Positions 32,573-44,735 are shown, numbered from the stretch's first letter. The stretch is DNA of 64,000 nucleotides from Smallanthus sonchifolius (GCA_023525975.1 CM042028.1:81901501-81965500), one strand, 5' to 3'. Notes: a model not told the origin generated them from the sequence alone. A program made the numbers and translations.

Positions 32573-33800
32573 GAGTAAATTATGTTTTTTTGTCTATGTG
32601 GTTTGACCTGTTTAATCATTTCATTCTAAAAATGAATCTTTTAACATGTCAGCCCCTAAGGTTGTTTTTTTGTAGCTATTTCAACCTATGACACTAACTC
32701 TGTTAACTTTTTCCATTAAGTATGAGAGCATTTCAGTTATTTTATTTTTAAGGGACTAATCTAACCCTTCTAAGTTTGATGAAAAGAACCCTAAGTTAAA
32801 GTATATGAAGTTTAGGGAATCGAAGACGAAGAAAAAAACTGGTGTGAATCATCCTTTTAAAAAAGGTTACCAGATAATGATGATATCGATGAGGTCGAAG
32901 AATCACACGAGGTTTTTAACATAAATATCGGTTCGTTTATTGGCCTAGTTTCAAGTATATAATATGCTCCGATCGTTTGCGCGGTAAAATAGAACGTTTT
33001 AAAACTAAATTTCAAAAGGATTATAAAACACTTTCTCTAAAAATTATAAGAGAAACATTTTTAAAATAAAATTATAAAATATACATTCTTAAAAAAGTAA
33101 AAAAAAAAATTTAAATAGTTAAAAAAACATTTTATGAAAAAGATAAAAAAAGTTTTTTTTATCAAAAAGCTAAAAAATGTTTTTAAAAACGCTTTTATGA
33201 AAAAATTTTAAAAACTTTGTCAGAAAAGTTATAAAACGTTTTTTAAAAAGTAAAAAAAAAACGTTTTTAAGAAAAAAAAAACTAAAAAAATGATTTTAAG
33301 AAAATTTAGAAGAACATTTTTAAACAAGTAAAAAAAGTTTTTATGAAAAAAAACAAGTTTTTTATTGGACTAAAAGGGTTAAAATACTCCTTTTAAAATA
33401 AAATGACAAATGACTGAAATGCTCCTATATTTAACGAAAAAAGTTAACATAGTTACGGGATGTTTGGTAGCCTCTTAATGGTCATTAAGAGGCTACCTCT
33501 TAATGGTTCAAAGCCTTTAATGGTTAAGAGGTAACCTTAAGTCTGAATGATTAAGAGGTAACATCTTAATGGTAAGTTCTCAAAAGTTACATGACCCCTT
33601 ACCTTTGAACCATTAAGAGACTTTGAACCATTAAGAGGTAGCCTCTTAATGACCATTAAGTGGTACCAAAAAGCCCCTTAGTGTAATGAACTAAAATGGT
33701 TACAAAAATACAAACTTAGGGGCGATATGTTAAAAGATTTATTTTTGGACTGAAATGGTTAAACATGTCAAACCACATGTGCTAAAAGCGTAATTTACTC
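32573..33800. mobile_element. Long-TIR MULE-like element
   Basis: The left end GAGTAAATTATG and the next roughly 190 bases, including TGTGGTTTGACCTGTTTAAT, read in inverse at the right (ending ATTTACTC at 33800). The terminal GAGTAAATTA is the same as in the 27048 Pack-MULE. A MITE (33456-33677) is inserted in the right arm. The AT-rich interior between about 32780 and 33360 has no gene I recognise. The nine-base flanks do not match convincingly. Confidence 0.55.
33456..33677. mobile_element. Tourist-like fold-back MITE
   Basis: TTA is duplicated at 33453-33455 and 33678-33680. The ends CGGGATGTTTGGTAGCC and (inverse) GGGGCTTTTTGGTACC open arms that are inverse copies of each other. The element is almost entirely made of CCTCTTAATGGTTCAAAG-type blocks in both orientations, so it can fold into one long hairpin. 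The 3-bp TTA/TAA target fits PIF/Harbinger MITEs. Confidence 0.75.
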
Positions 33801-34053
33801 TAGTTATTTATTTACTTAAAAAGGTAAGTAACTGTAATAAAACACTAACTGTTATGTTTTATTCGTATATTAATTAGATTTGCAAGAAGAATAACTTAAT
33901 TCATGTTTTAAACAAAGTTTGCCACAAATGACAAGAAAAAGAAAGAAAAAAAAATATTAAGATTTGCTAAACAAGAGTAATTAAATCAAGATATAAAACC
34001 CCTTCATCTCATCATCATCATGCCATGCACGTGCCACCTACTCTCCTTCCTAG

Positions 34054-35232
34054 TCATACGGGTTTCCATGCACTAGCCCACACCACCGGCGTCTCCTTCC
34101 GCATCAAAAACATTCCGGCACCCTTTTCCGACGGAACATCGACCACCCTTCCTTATATCTCCTCAGCAGCCCTCACATCATCACAACCTTCTTCGCTAAA
34201 AGAAACACTCTCAAACCCACTTCCACGGAGCCTACTCTTCAACGACATCCAGGTCAGCTTCCTCTTCAACGACCGTCACAATTTTAGGGTTCAGACTTCG
34301 AAACATCGAGATCAAATAATCCCTACGGTCTTTACCAACTGACCGTAACGTGCCGTTCAAGTTAACAGCAAGAGATTCATCGGATCGAATATCCAATTGT
34401 CTCAACTTCAAATACGATAGATCGCCGGTGTGGTGTAACACGTTGAACTCAAACGGAATGCCCATTAGCCTCGCGAATTTCCCCATCCGGCTCCCGATTT
34501 CTCGCATTACCGTCTCTATCCCGTCGGATTGACCGGCGACGACCACGGTGAGACGGAGGTGAGGTGTGTCATCTCTGTACGGGTGGCGATGGCTTCAAGC
34601 AAAGTCGGCCACTGGGTGCAGTAGGTGTTGCTGATATCCACTATGTGCAATCTCGTCTCGCCGTCGAACGCCTCCATGATGGCGGCGTTGGACGCCACGT
34701 GTCCGAAAGTAGTCCAAGGGCTGACCTCTTGAAACTTAAGCAGCAAGTTTCTAGTTGATTCAAAGCTGCATGTTTTCTCAGAAACCGACGATAGAGCCCG
34801 GTAGCTCGAGTCACCGGAATCCGTCATTCGACAGAAAAGCGCTTGAAGAAAATAAAAAGAAAGTTTTTCGTTTACCTCTCCATACGAAGAACTAAGCTCA
34901 TTGAGCATCCACATCAACTGCTGGATCCGCGTGCTGTTTTTATCAGCAATTGCACGTGCAGTCTCTGATAACAGCTCACGCCTCCATCAGTTGGCAGACA
35001 TAGAGCCAGAGAACTCCATAACGACATCTTGTGACAAACAGCTAGTGTTCGGTTCAGAACAACCAAACCCGTGAGATTTTGAGGAGTGATCATCGTCTTC
35101 TTCCATGAAGAAAGTGTTGAGGCATTCTTCTGGTGGTTGGTGGTGGTGGGTGAAGGATCTAGAACTGCCGGAACTTGTGATAGTGGAGTTGAATGATTGG
35201 TGATGGTATTGAAGGGTGAACATGGTATCCAT
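34054..35232 (-). pseudogene. SHORT-ROOT-like GRAS transcription factor, broken copy
   Basis: The minus-strand frame starts MDTMFTLQYHHQSFNSTITS and runs into a GRAS domain, with segments such as LLSETARAIADKNS, WMLNELSSSYGE, LSFYFLQALFCRMTDSGDS, VSPWTTFGHVASNAAIMEAF, RLHIVDISNTYCTQWPTLLE (VHIID-type block) and FARLMGIPFEFNVLHHTGDL. It ends in the family terminus VVWASAWKPV (stop at 34054-34056). The wording is closest to SHORT-ROOT, the root and bundle-sheath patterning factor. Damage: an in-frame TGA near 34988, a one-base frameshift near 34560, further frame losses, and a deletion of roughly 100 residues after the VVEEEADL block (34250). An intronless gene of this family is normal, so the breaks are real lesions rather than introns. 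Confidence 0.85.
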
Positions 35233-35920
35233 GATATTCGGTTACAACTTACAAGGAAAGATGTCTTGTCATACGAGGCACTTGTGTTTTTGTAGGTGGA
35301 TTGAGATTGGATTGTAGGTTTTTAAGTGAACAATTTCTGAAAGGGTGTTGATGTTTTTTGGGTAATTAATCAGAGGAAGAGGAACTTTGAAGGGTGTATT
35401 TGTGCTTTTGGGGTAAACGAGGGGGGAAATCGGTAAAAGAAACTTTATGGTATTTTTAGTAATATAGAAAATTCATATTGATCGTTTTTTTCCTTTATAT
35501 CTTTATAAATTTTTTGATATTTTTAGAAGATTAATCTGTATTTAAATAGACTCTTTTAGCTATTTAATTTTAATTTAACTATTTTGTTAAATATAAATTT
35601 GCTATTTATTTAATTGTTAAAAATGAAGGTTTGTTATTATTATTATAAAATGTTTGAGTGTTGCGGGAGAAAAAGCTTGGCGGTGTGATGATAAGACTCA
35701 TCTTTTAACGAACCATGCCTCCTAAATTCTCTGCACATTTGCTATTTAAATCCTTATTTTGCTTTTTCATTTTCCCATGCGACCAATCTTCATGCTTCTC
35801 CATTTCCTCTCAAATTCCCATAACTAAATTATTCTTTTTCAAGAAAAATTCTATATATTTCGTTTTAGAAATAAAGATTATTGAAATTAAATTTACATAA
35901 AACCATCTTGGCGGTTTTTT
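35233..35920. other. Upstream region of the broken GRAS gene, nothing else recognised
   Basis: AT-rich sequence. The small frame at 35715-35900 is AT-driven and has no family features. Confidence 0.45.
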
Positions 35921-36050
35921 GAATTTAAATTTTTTTTTAATAATTTATAGATTTTCTAATATAAATACATCACAACTTATACTCCAATAGATTTGAACCC
36001 TTAACATTTAAGTTGTGAGATACACCATTTAACCAATAGAATGTATATTA
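35921..36050 (-). repeat. SINE-like tRNA-derived element
   Basis: On the minus strand TTGGTTAAATGGTGTATC (A-box-like) is followed about 30 bases later by GGGTTCAAATCTATT (B-box-like). The sequence ends in an A-rich run (poly-T at about 35921-35932 on the plus strand). That is the layout of a tRNA-derived SINE. Confidence 0.5.
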
Positions 36051-36069
36051 AGGAATTTTTGAATTTTAG

Positions 36070-38125
36070 TTTTTTTAAGGCAAAATTTCGTTAAACCAAC
36101 AAAAGAAATGGGTCATTGTAAGATGCTAGGCCCATACAGAAAACATAAAGAAAAGGGTCATAGTAAGATGCTAGGCCCATACAGTAAACATCCATATACA
36201 TATCACCAAGGAAATTACAGACTTACACTATTATCAAAATCAAAATCACACCATTGAGTCCACGTGAGAGCTTTCATCTTTAATCTCATAGATACCCCAA
36301 AGATTTAATATCTTTAATCATCCTTGAAGAGGTGACAACTTTTCCGTTAAAAAGCTTCTCATTTCTTGCCTTCCAAATAACCCAACATGATATTAGAATG
36401 ATAGCATGCAACACCTTTCTTTTGATCTTATTATAATGTAGACTCTTATCAATCTCCAACAAATATCTAAAGCTAAACGCGAAGATTTAGGGGATTTTAC
36501 ACCAATAGCTAATATGTTGCCAGATGAGATTTGTATACCTGCAAGAAATTAGAAGGTGATCCACTGATTCGTCCAATTCCCCGCATAGGATGCAAAGGAT
36601 TGAACCAAAGTGAATGTTCCGATTCGTTAATGCGACTAGAGTGGGAATTCGATTCATCTCTACCCTCCACCCAAATATACAGATCTTTTTAGGCACCAGA
36701 TTATTCCAAGGGAAGTTGTAGGTTGCGGCTTGGGAGTTAGAATTATTGTACTTAACTTTGATGCACTTTAACGAAAATCGTCCGTGAGAATCCCCCCCCC
36801 CCCCAAATTTCCAACTATCATCGGCATTAGAGATCGTTACTTCTTTTAGCAACAAGTTGATGTAGCTCATGTAACTCTCTTTGTAGCACCAATTCCTTTT
36901 CCATCTCCACACCCAGTTTACAGTATTTGAAGTACTGATGTAGCAGTTTTCAACTTTAGTCTCTTTAACAAATTCAAGCTAAAACAAAATAGGGAATCTT
37001 TTGCCTAACGGGGAGTGACGGAAATGGATCCGATTTCCACAACCAAGGATACCCCGAATCAGTGAACTGAAATCAATATTGACTTTTAACAAGTCAGATT
37101 CGATATTGAATATGTTTTTCCACGAACCTGGGATTGAGATTTTTGTAGAGATACAACTCCAAGATCTTGAATTATGATGGATTGACCATATAACATTCCT
37201 CCATAGCCCCTTTTTCATTTTTAAAACACCACCATCATTTTATCAACATCCCCATATTAGTTGCCTCCAATATTCTAATACCCAAGCCTCCTAGATCCTT
37301 AGGAGCTGTAAAGCAACCCAAGAGATCCATGATTTTGTTCTCATTCTTTCTAAAGCGTCTATAACTTGGGTTGGGGCTCTAAATAATGAAAAGTAGTAAA
37401 AGGGAAGGGAGACCAAAACTGATTTCAGTAGCGTCACACGACCTCCTATAGACAGACTATGCTTTCCATTGAGAGACTTGTGATTCGAATGTGTCTAGGA
37501 CCGGTTTCCAGTTCTTAACGAGATTCAAATTGGCCCCAACCTGTAGATCTAAATAAGTGAATGGAAAGGATCCCGCTTTGTAATGTAGGAGAGCTGCCAT
37601 ATTTTCAAGATAACCAGGTTCAACGTCAACTCCAATAATCTGCTCTTTATCATATTCACTTTGATTCCGGAGACTAAGTAAAAGCATCTCATGATTCAGC
37701 ATATATTTTTTGCATTTTATTCCAACCAATCCACAAGAAATACCATATCATCGACATATAATAAACGAGATAAAACTGGCCCTCCATTTGGGGTAGGAAT
37801 ACCATGAATCAGTCCCATAGAGCAAGCCTGACTGATTATACCCAATAGGGAATCATAGCAATTATGAAGAGAAAAAGTGACAGTGGATCTCCCTGTCGGA
37901 GACCTCTATGGCATGGGAACTCCTCGGTTAGGCCTCCATTGACAAGCACAGAAGACCGGGTCGAACTAAGGCATCCTCAATTGCATCTATGCCATCACAC
38001 TGGGAAGTTTATTTGTTCTCGTCACATTTTCTATGAATTTCCAATTCACTATGTCAAAAGCCTTTTCTATGTCTATTTTGAAGATCATGCCTTTCTTTTT
38101 GGATTTCCGAAGCCAGCTGATGTGG
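36070..38125 (-). mobile_element. 5'-truncated L1-type LINE
   Basis: The minus strand starts inside a reverse transcriptase (KGMIFKIDIEKAFDIVNW near 38100) and runs through LSRLLYVDDMVFLVDW near 37760 (YVDD catalytic motif). It ends in a zf-RVT domain and an A-rich tail (poly-T at 36070-36076 on the plus strand). It belongs to the same broad clade as the 15.56 kb LINE but is a different copy, and inverted. Several stops and frameshifts make it inactive. Confidence 0.8.
36487..37960 (-). pseudogene. L1 LINE reverse transcriptase C-terminal part and zf-RVT, broken
   Basis: The pieces at 37457-37729 (SFPFTYLDLQVGANLNL, the L1 thumb-like block), 36979-37218 and 36487-36912 are in order on the minus strand. 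The last has PKKICIFGWRVEMNRIPTLV, then CILCGELDESVDHLLISC and IWQHISYWCKIP, which is the zf-RVT signature. A poly-C run at 36795-36806 lies inside a Gly-rich stretch and may itself be a lesion. Confidence 0.75.
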
Positions 38126-38352
38126 CGCCCTCATCCTAGCCGGGCCGCCACGTGTTAAACATACAAATGACTTCACTTAAGACTTATTAAACTAAACTCA
38201 AAAGGTATTAAAACCCATAAAGTAATTTTCTAAACCATCAGAGTAACAGGATTGTCTAAACATCGTCAAATACTAAGGCAAATTTTATAATTTAGTTTTT
38301 TTATTTATTAAAAATCAAAATTTAGTTAATTACTAAAAAATAAATCTATGAC

Positions 38353-38432
38353 GTGAAACCACTACGCACCTTAGTGATTCTGTATAATGATTACTCATGT
38401 GCTGATATGACAGTGACGTGGCGGGGCGTAAA
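38353..38432. repeat. Dispersed repeat shared with 50308-50392
   Basis: Both sites contain GTGAAACCACTACGCACCTT, then AGTGATT, and end in a gacgtg(g/a)cg block. At 50.3 kb the block forms the right end of a small TIR element. Here the matching left end was not found. Confidence 0.5.
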
Positions 38433-38560
38433 AGAGATAAACGACACAATGGGTTCTAGAATGACGCAGAGTGCAAAAGATAAAAGAGAAACTCTTTAAC
38501 ATAAAAAATTATTAAATTTATGAATGAATCAAAATGTTACATCAAGCCACTCTTTGTAAC

Positions 38561-38678
38561 ATTGGGGTTGGTGGCCCATTAGTAAAGAAAAATTCTTTTA
38601 AAACACCAAGGTTTGAAGAGTTAATAGGAGTAAGTCCCATTCCCACATAAATAAAGAAATTTTCCTATTTAAAAAAAG
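38561..38678 (+). repeat. SINE-like tRNA-derived element
   Basis: TGGTGGCCCATTAGTAAAG resembles an A box. GGAGTAAGTCCCATTCCC lies where a B box is expected, and an A-rich tail ends at 38678. The 3' part matches 30260-30342. Confidence 0.5.
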
Positions 38679-41264
38679 CCTTCTTTGAAGGGAAAAACTC
38701 AATTTTACAGGTTTGCCCAAAATTTGAGAAATTAAATTGACAGCTTAGATTTGAAATTAAATGACTAAATGTGGGTAAATTATAAATTCCACGATTTACG
38801 CACTTTATAGCCAAAACAATTAAATTTGGGGAAAATAATCAAACTTAGAATTGGGGCTTTAAATGGAGGAGTTTGAGAGAGAGAGAGAAAACTTATTATG
38901 GTGCTTTGTCACAACGTGTGACCGTTAGGTCGTTTTCATCTGTATTTTATGGGCCCGTAACTCTACAGATCAAAAGTTATACCTATTTTATGTTTGATCA
39001 TTTTCTAGCTCATTTTCTTTTATCAAGCTGCTTTAAATAGGAATCTGTCAACTTTTGAATCATCTTTTTATTATAGATAAATATCAAGTACCTAAAATGA
39101 ATAGACCTTAAGAAACTATATATATTTAGATAAGTGTACAATCAAAATGAAATTAATTAAATTGATATCAATTGTGCTTTTATATGTAATATAGAGCTAT
39201 ATATTATACATATAATGAAGATCTTGAAAGGATACTTACCCAAGAGTTTTGTGATAAAGATGATGGGGCAAAACGGAAAGATGTAGGTGATTGCTTAAAA
39301 ATTAAACATCTTACGTCTTACGATGTAAGATGTTTTAGTGCCTAAAGTCCAAAGGTGTAAAACTGATTGTGTATAGATTGGTCTTTGTGTGAACGCAAAA
39401 TTAGATAAATGGAAGTATACACAACATAAGGTGTGATTTTTGGCACAACGATTTTTGTAAAGATTTGGGATCGATTAAGAAGACGTATTCCCTTGTGATG
39501 GACGTAACTACTTTTTTATATCTTATTAGATTGTCATTATAGTAATTACTTTGCTTCTAGTAAATACAAGTAAAGCTTTTGATACCGAGAATCCTAAAAG
39601 GATACAAAATTCTCAAAGCATGTCTCGTGACTTGAACATGTTAACATTTTAAGGATGAAATCCTTGTACACCAAGAATCCTATATTGAAATGGTGTTGAA
39701 AAGATCTAACATAGATAAATCAAATTCATTAAGCAATTGTAAGGCCATTTGATTTTGAAAATGACCTATTTTAACCTCATAAGGATGAAAAGAAGATCTC
39801 TAATCCTATAGTACCATATTAAATATCATTGGATATTGGCTTGCTAGTCATACATATTGCCTGGTATACCAATTCCTTTTGTTACCTATGAGGAGTCATT
39901 CAACAAATACTTTAATACCTTAAAGGTTTCAAAAGATACTTGTTTATTTCTTACTATCCATTCAAAACAACTTCAATTGGTTTTTGCATATACATGATGT
40001 TCTAATCCTCATACCAGTAAATCCCAAAAAACAAGTTGTGCTATTACAATTCAAGGTGTTTGATAAAGCAAAGAATCATAACCGCCTCATCTAATCATGT
40101 AGAGATCTTAGCAATCCATAAGGTAGTAGATAATGTGTTTATTAATTAACACAGAGGTGGATCTCAAGGTCACTCTTTCCGAAAAAAAAAATGTTGACAT
40201 ATATGTATGAAGATAATGCAACATGCTTTGATAACGCAAGGAAAGGTACATCAAATGTGATATAACGAAACATATTTTACCAAAGTTTTTTCACTCGTGA
40301 TTTAAAAAAAATGTCGAGATTATTGCACAACAAGTTTGTTTAAATGAGAATCTATAGGCCCTACTTCTCATATCAATTATTTAAGAAGTTGGTTGAAACA
40401 TGGCATTCTTCTCAAATTATTTAAAAACAATAAAACAAAAATAATTATATAAGTATTTTAATCGAAAGCTAGATACACACGTTTATATTTATTGTTACAA
40501 TAATTTGATACAAGTCGCTTTCAACTTAAAACCCATAAAGTAAATAAAAAGATTGTATTTTGGATTGTCTGAAAAAGACAAACATTTTTAATAGGTCACT
40601 CTTATACAAATCACAAACGTCAGTTGAGTTCTAAAAGGATTCACATTATCTTCATTTTTATAATTTAATTAAATATAATCTTTTTTAAATTTATATTTAA
40701 ATTTTTTTTAACCTTTCACGTCTCATTCTCTATCTCTATATCACTCACAAACACCTATTTTATTATTTTTTTCTCTTTCCTACACAATTACAAAAATATA
40801 GAGATTGTGAAAATAAATTTCTATTTACTAAACTATAAAATTTAAAGATACAGATCCTGATGTAGGTTCAAAATAGAAGAAAACTCTAAATAATAAAAAT
40901 AGAGATAATGATGTGAATGCTCTAATGAGTAATCATCCTAGGTTTAGAGTTCGGGTATGATCTGGTTCATTTCAAGACCCGAATGAAATGCAATATCAAC
41001 AATTTAAGACAAAATCGAAATGGAAAAATTTTCATAAATAAAATACCTTTCTTTCACAACTTAAAACACAGAGCACCATTCACACATGTAACGTTACAAA
41101 TTCTAGAATAATTTCCTGATCAATATCACTCTCTTCTTTATTCCAAACACACAACAATCAACATATTGGTTGATCCTCTTATTATTTGCATCGAATCCAA
41201 ACCAGGAAACGACTAATTTCCAAGAATATATCTTTGCAACATCTTACGCGTATATTTCAGGGCC
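38679..41264. other. Intergenic, no gene recognised
   Basis: AT-rich DNA without a long frame on either strand. It includes a perfect 11-bp hairpin at 39304-39335 (AAACATCTTAC, ten-base loop, GTAAGATGTTT). No TIRs, LTR ends or coding similarity were seen. Confidence 0.5.
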
Positions 41265-42988
41265 CTACGCGCGTAGATACCCTTTCGCTTCCAAATAAGA
41301 AATCACTTTCTCAGCCATAGCCTCAGGTGGGGGACAGACCTCTCCCTGTTGTAAAACAATCTACACAAACACGTGAAAACGGGCTTGTTTTATCAATGTG
41401 TATTTAGGTATCCGATTATTAGTCTAGGATACTTTGCGCACATACCTCAGGATTAAGAGGTGCCTCATACGGGTCATCGATCCCAGTAAAACCTATGAAG
41501 ATATGAATAAACCATAATGTAGTTATTTTTACTTTTAAGGCAAATGTTAGATTTACCTTTAATCTTTCCTGCCCGGGCAAGCTTGTATAAGCCTTTCGGA
41601 TCCCTGGCCTCACATATACACAGAGGGATGTCCATGAATACCTGTTGATCACAATATTAATTACATGCCTTGGTACTAATTAATCAAGAGAATTATAAAT
41701 TAAGCAAACCTCAACGAAATCTCCATCTGGAAGTATAGATCGACATGTGTCGCGATCTTTTCTGTAGGGAGATATAACACTAGCTATGCAAATAACTCCA
41801 GCATCAGCAAATAGCTTAGCAACCTCTCCTACAAATCATACAATATTATTACAACATACATACAATTAACACTCAAAAACCAATACAAATTTCCCACCAA
41901 TTCTTCTGAGCGCGATCTTCTGCTTTGAAAGTTAGATCACGATTAAGACCATGCCTCACATTGTCACCATCAAGGATGTATGTCCTCTTTCCTCGGCCAT
42001 GGAAGTTAACTCGCAAGCTACAGTGCTCTTTCCTGAAGTAATTATAATCAGAGATTGATTTATCACAAAAAGAAAACAAGATCAAAGAAATTGATGGAAG
42101 TGACCTGAACCACTGAGGCCGGTGATCCAAATAACGCAACCTTTTTGCTGAAGCAACTCCTGCCGGTCAGTTTTCTCTACTGAACATTTATGCCAAACAA
42201 TATTCGTAGAGGTTCCGTTAAGAATCGAGCTTGCGCAAGGGCGGACCTAGTAAGAGCCGAAGGGGTTCTCAGGAACCCCCGAGTTTTGAAATTTTAGTGT
42301 AACGGTAGGTAAAAAAACTGAGGTGAACCCCCTAAAATATTATAGGGTGAACCTCCTTATGACGCCGCCCACTGCTGCTCGCTTGATCCGGTTGTGAAGC
42401 TATAAAACTAAGAACTCTTTCTTGAACTAAATGTGTGTTCTTGAGCATTCATATGATTAGAGGTAAAAAATTGATAAAAACAAATGAGTAGATGACTCTT
42501 AAATACAAATTAGTTGATTTTGTGAACATTTGAAGCATAATTTTCATGTTTTTTTCTTCGCTTTAGGCCTCCAAAAATGGTTGAGCCGCCCCTGCCCGAC
42601 CCGACCCGACCAATCGAACCGAACCGAAAATTTTTATGTCCGGCCCCTATGAAATTGGATCATCTAAAAGCAGTGAACCCCCTGAAAAAAATTCCTGGAT
42701 CCGCCCCTGAGCTTGCGTGATTCCGATTATGATATTTGTATAGTGACAATAAAATACCAAGTTTACATTTGTAACCGACTTTTAGTTTTTACCATTGGAA
42801 TCATCAGAATTAATATTCGTAAATGCGTGTCCGTTAAGTTTGACGTCAGTATATGACGGCGTTCTGGAATCCTTCCTTGGACGTTCAAGTGAGGTCGCGG
42901 GGACGTTGGCAAACCCTAGCTTTGTTGGTGGGTGGTCAACAGCCAGTGAAGAAGTCAAAATAAATGAGATTTTTGCAGCTTTAGGCAT
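41265..42988 (-). pseudogene. APK: Adenylyl-sulfate (APS) kinase gene, decayed
   Basis: APS kinase phosphorylates APS to PAPS, the sulfate donor (EC 2.7.1.25). Minus-strand exons: 42793-42988 (start MPKAAKISFILTSS), 42105-42215 (GCVIWITGLSGS), about 41892-42032 (RGKRTYILDGDNVRHGLNRD), 41710-41828 (EVAKLFADAGVICIASVISP), 41557-41641 (VFMDIPLCICEARDPKGLYK), 41446-41492 (GFTGIDDPYEAPLNPE), 41265-41360 (C-terminus). The last four are intact with good splice sites. Exon 2 lacks an AG acceptor at the phase-correct site near 42216. Exon 3 has a short deletion just after the P-loop GKST that shifts the frame, and a second deletion plus a lost donor at its end. Intron 1 holds a 473-bp transposon. The copy therefore looks non-functional. 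The N-terminus would be plastid-targeting or cytosolic; not decidable. Confidence 0.85.
42236..42708. mobile_element. MULE-like non-autonomous element in intron 1 of the APS kinase pseudogene
   Basis: The nine bases GAGCTTGCG are perfectly duplicated at 42227-42235 and 42709-42717. The ends CAAGGGCGGACCTAG and (inverse) AGGGGCGGATCCAGG are short imperfect TIRs. The interior repeats gtgaaccccct stretches and codes for nothing. The end sequence is shared with 29666-30250 and 54461-55692. Confidence 0.85.
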
Positions 42989-43369
42989 GGCGTCGATTAA
43001 CGCGCCAAAGAATCAAAGGAATGTAACTTGAAATAAAGCAAACTATAAATAGAACGAAGATTCGAATAAGAAACAAATATTAGATTGGAGAGGTCTTATA
43101 AGATAAAATGTGGAGGTAGGTGTTACTGAATTTGATGTGACATTTTTTGATTAATTTTAACGAGCACGAAAGATCTTCTGTATCAAACTATCAATCAATG
43201 CTCCAAATGGGAGTACCTACCTCTCACTCTTATTTAGGGTGAAGGGGGCACCCAACCCATTTACCCACTTAAAAGCGATGAGTCTAGAAGAGATTTATAC
43301 ACTGCTCTTTTCTAGACAAAACATTCCGTTCGTTAGATAACTACATACTGGTTGAAGGTCGTCTTCCAG

Positions 43370-44735
43370 TTACTGTGGCGTTGATACCAAAAACACACAG
43401 CGAAAGACTTAACATCATAACTTATTTTATTTCATAACATAATGTTTGTCCAATAGGGACTGACTGGCAAAATACAACATAAACAACTCTGTACTTATAG
43501 CTCACGAAGAATCATGTCATCCACTCAGACCTTATGGACACACAGGGACCTGCCCTCAGTCATCCCTATATCCAACATCTGTACATTCCCTAGAATGCCA
43601 ACTACCAGCTAGGGTTCACCTGTACTAAAAAACATTTGAAAACATTTTTGATCAGCTTAACGCTGATGAGTTCATAAACAAAATCATATTTACGGTTCTC
43701 TTTGATACAGGGATGAAGGCCCCGACAGGTCTTACAACCATCCCCTCCAATCCATCACCTAGTAACCTCTGCTTTACTCGGGTTATGAGTCTACAACATA
43801 CATATATACAGAGACCTTACGGCGCGCTGGTCCCATACATACCAGATCTCAAACAAGAGGATCGGTCTTGTCCCTAGGTCCCACCCCAATCATGGCCATA
43901 ATAAGTACTTATTATAGGATATATGCACGGTTATTATTGGGATCTCAGATAAAATCATTTACAAAACATTTCATAGAGCACAGTTCAGAGGAACTCACCT
44001 CAAGCAGAACCTCCTCCTGTATTGAATATAACAATCAACACTTCGACAGAACCCTAGATCATATTCGACATTATCATAATCAATACCCCTATATTAGGTT
44101 TACATGAAGAAACCTTAGGGTGTTCAGAAACCTTATCTCGGCACTATCTACGATGTTTTGCTAGAAACCGGACCCTCGTATGCGAACCTTGGCTCGGGAA
44201 TGAAATCACCAAAGTGTGTGTATGATTTTTGAGAGTGTAAAGGTGTGAAAAATGAGCCGAGATCGGGTTTCTATTAATAGGCAAGTTCAGGGCTCGTGAC
44301 TGACTGTTACCCAATTTTGGACGGTAAGCATAACGGACCGTTACGCCGCGTGACGGTCCGTCATGGACCTGAGTCAGCTTCAACGTGTTGGCCTTAGGTT
44401 GAACGGCTTCGTTTTGCGGCGTGGCGGACCGTTACCCACCGTGACGGTCCGTCATAGGGTTACACGTGTCATGATTGCTTCGTTAGCCAGCATACACGTG
44501 TCATCACCAGGTTCTTTGTCGTGCCAAGCCCGTAACGGACCGTTATCACTCGTGACGGTCCGTCACCACCGTAACATACCGTTATCTACTTGTGATGGTC
44601 CGTCACAGACATCATTTTCTGTTTTGTCATTTTTGATCCTTTGAACTTTTGGAACTTTATACTTAAACCCCATGGGTTTTTCCTTTGAACACTTTTAGCC
44701 CCTATAATACTTAGGAATTATCCGGGTGTTACAAA
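43370..44735 (-). repeat. 3' LTR of a Tekay-like retrotransposon (incomplete)
   Basis: On the minus strand the LTR starts TGTAACACCCGG at 44735, directly after a purine-rich AAGGATGAGAGATT tract (polypurine tract, 44736-44750). The interior holds four inverted-repeat modules ACGGACCGT...ACGGTCCGT at about 44333-44605. The far end is not defined. Sequence near 43380-43410 (TTTGGTATCAACGCCAC in inverse) looks LTR-like, and beyond it the pattern is lost. Confidence 0.6.
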
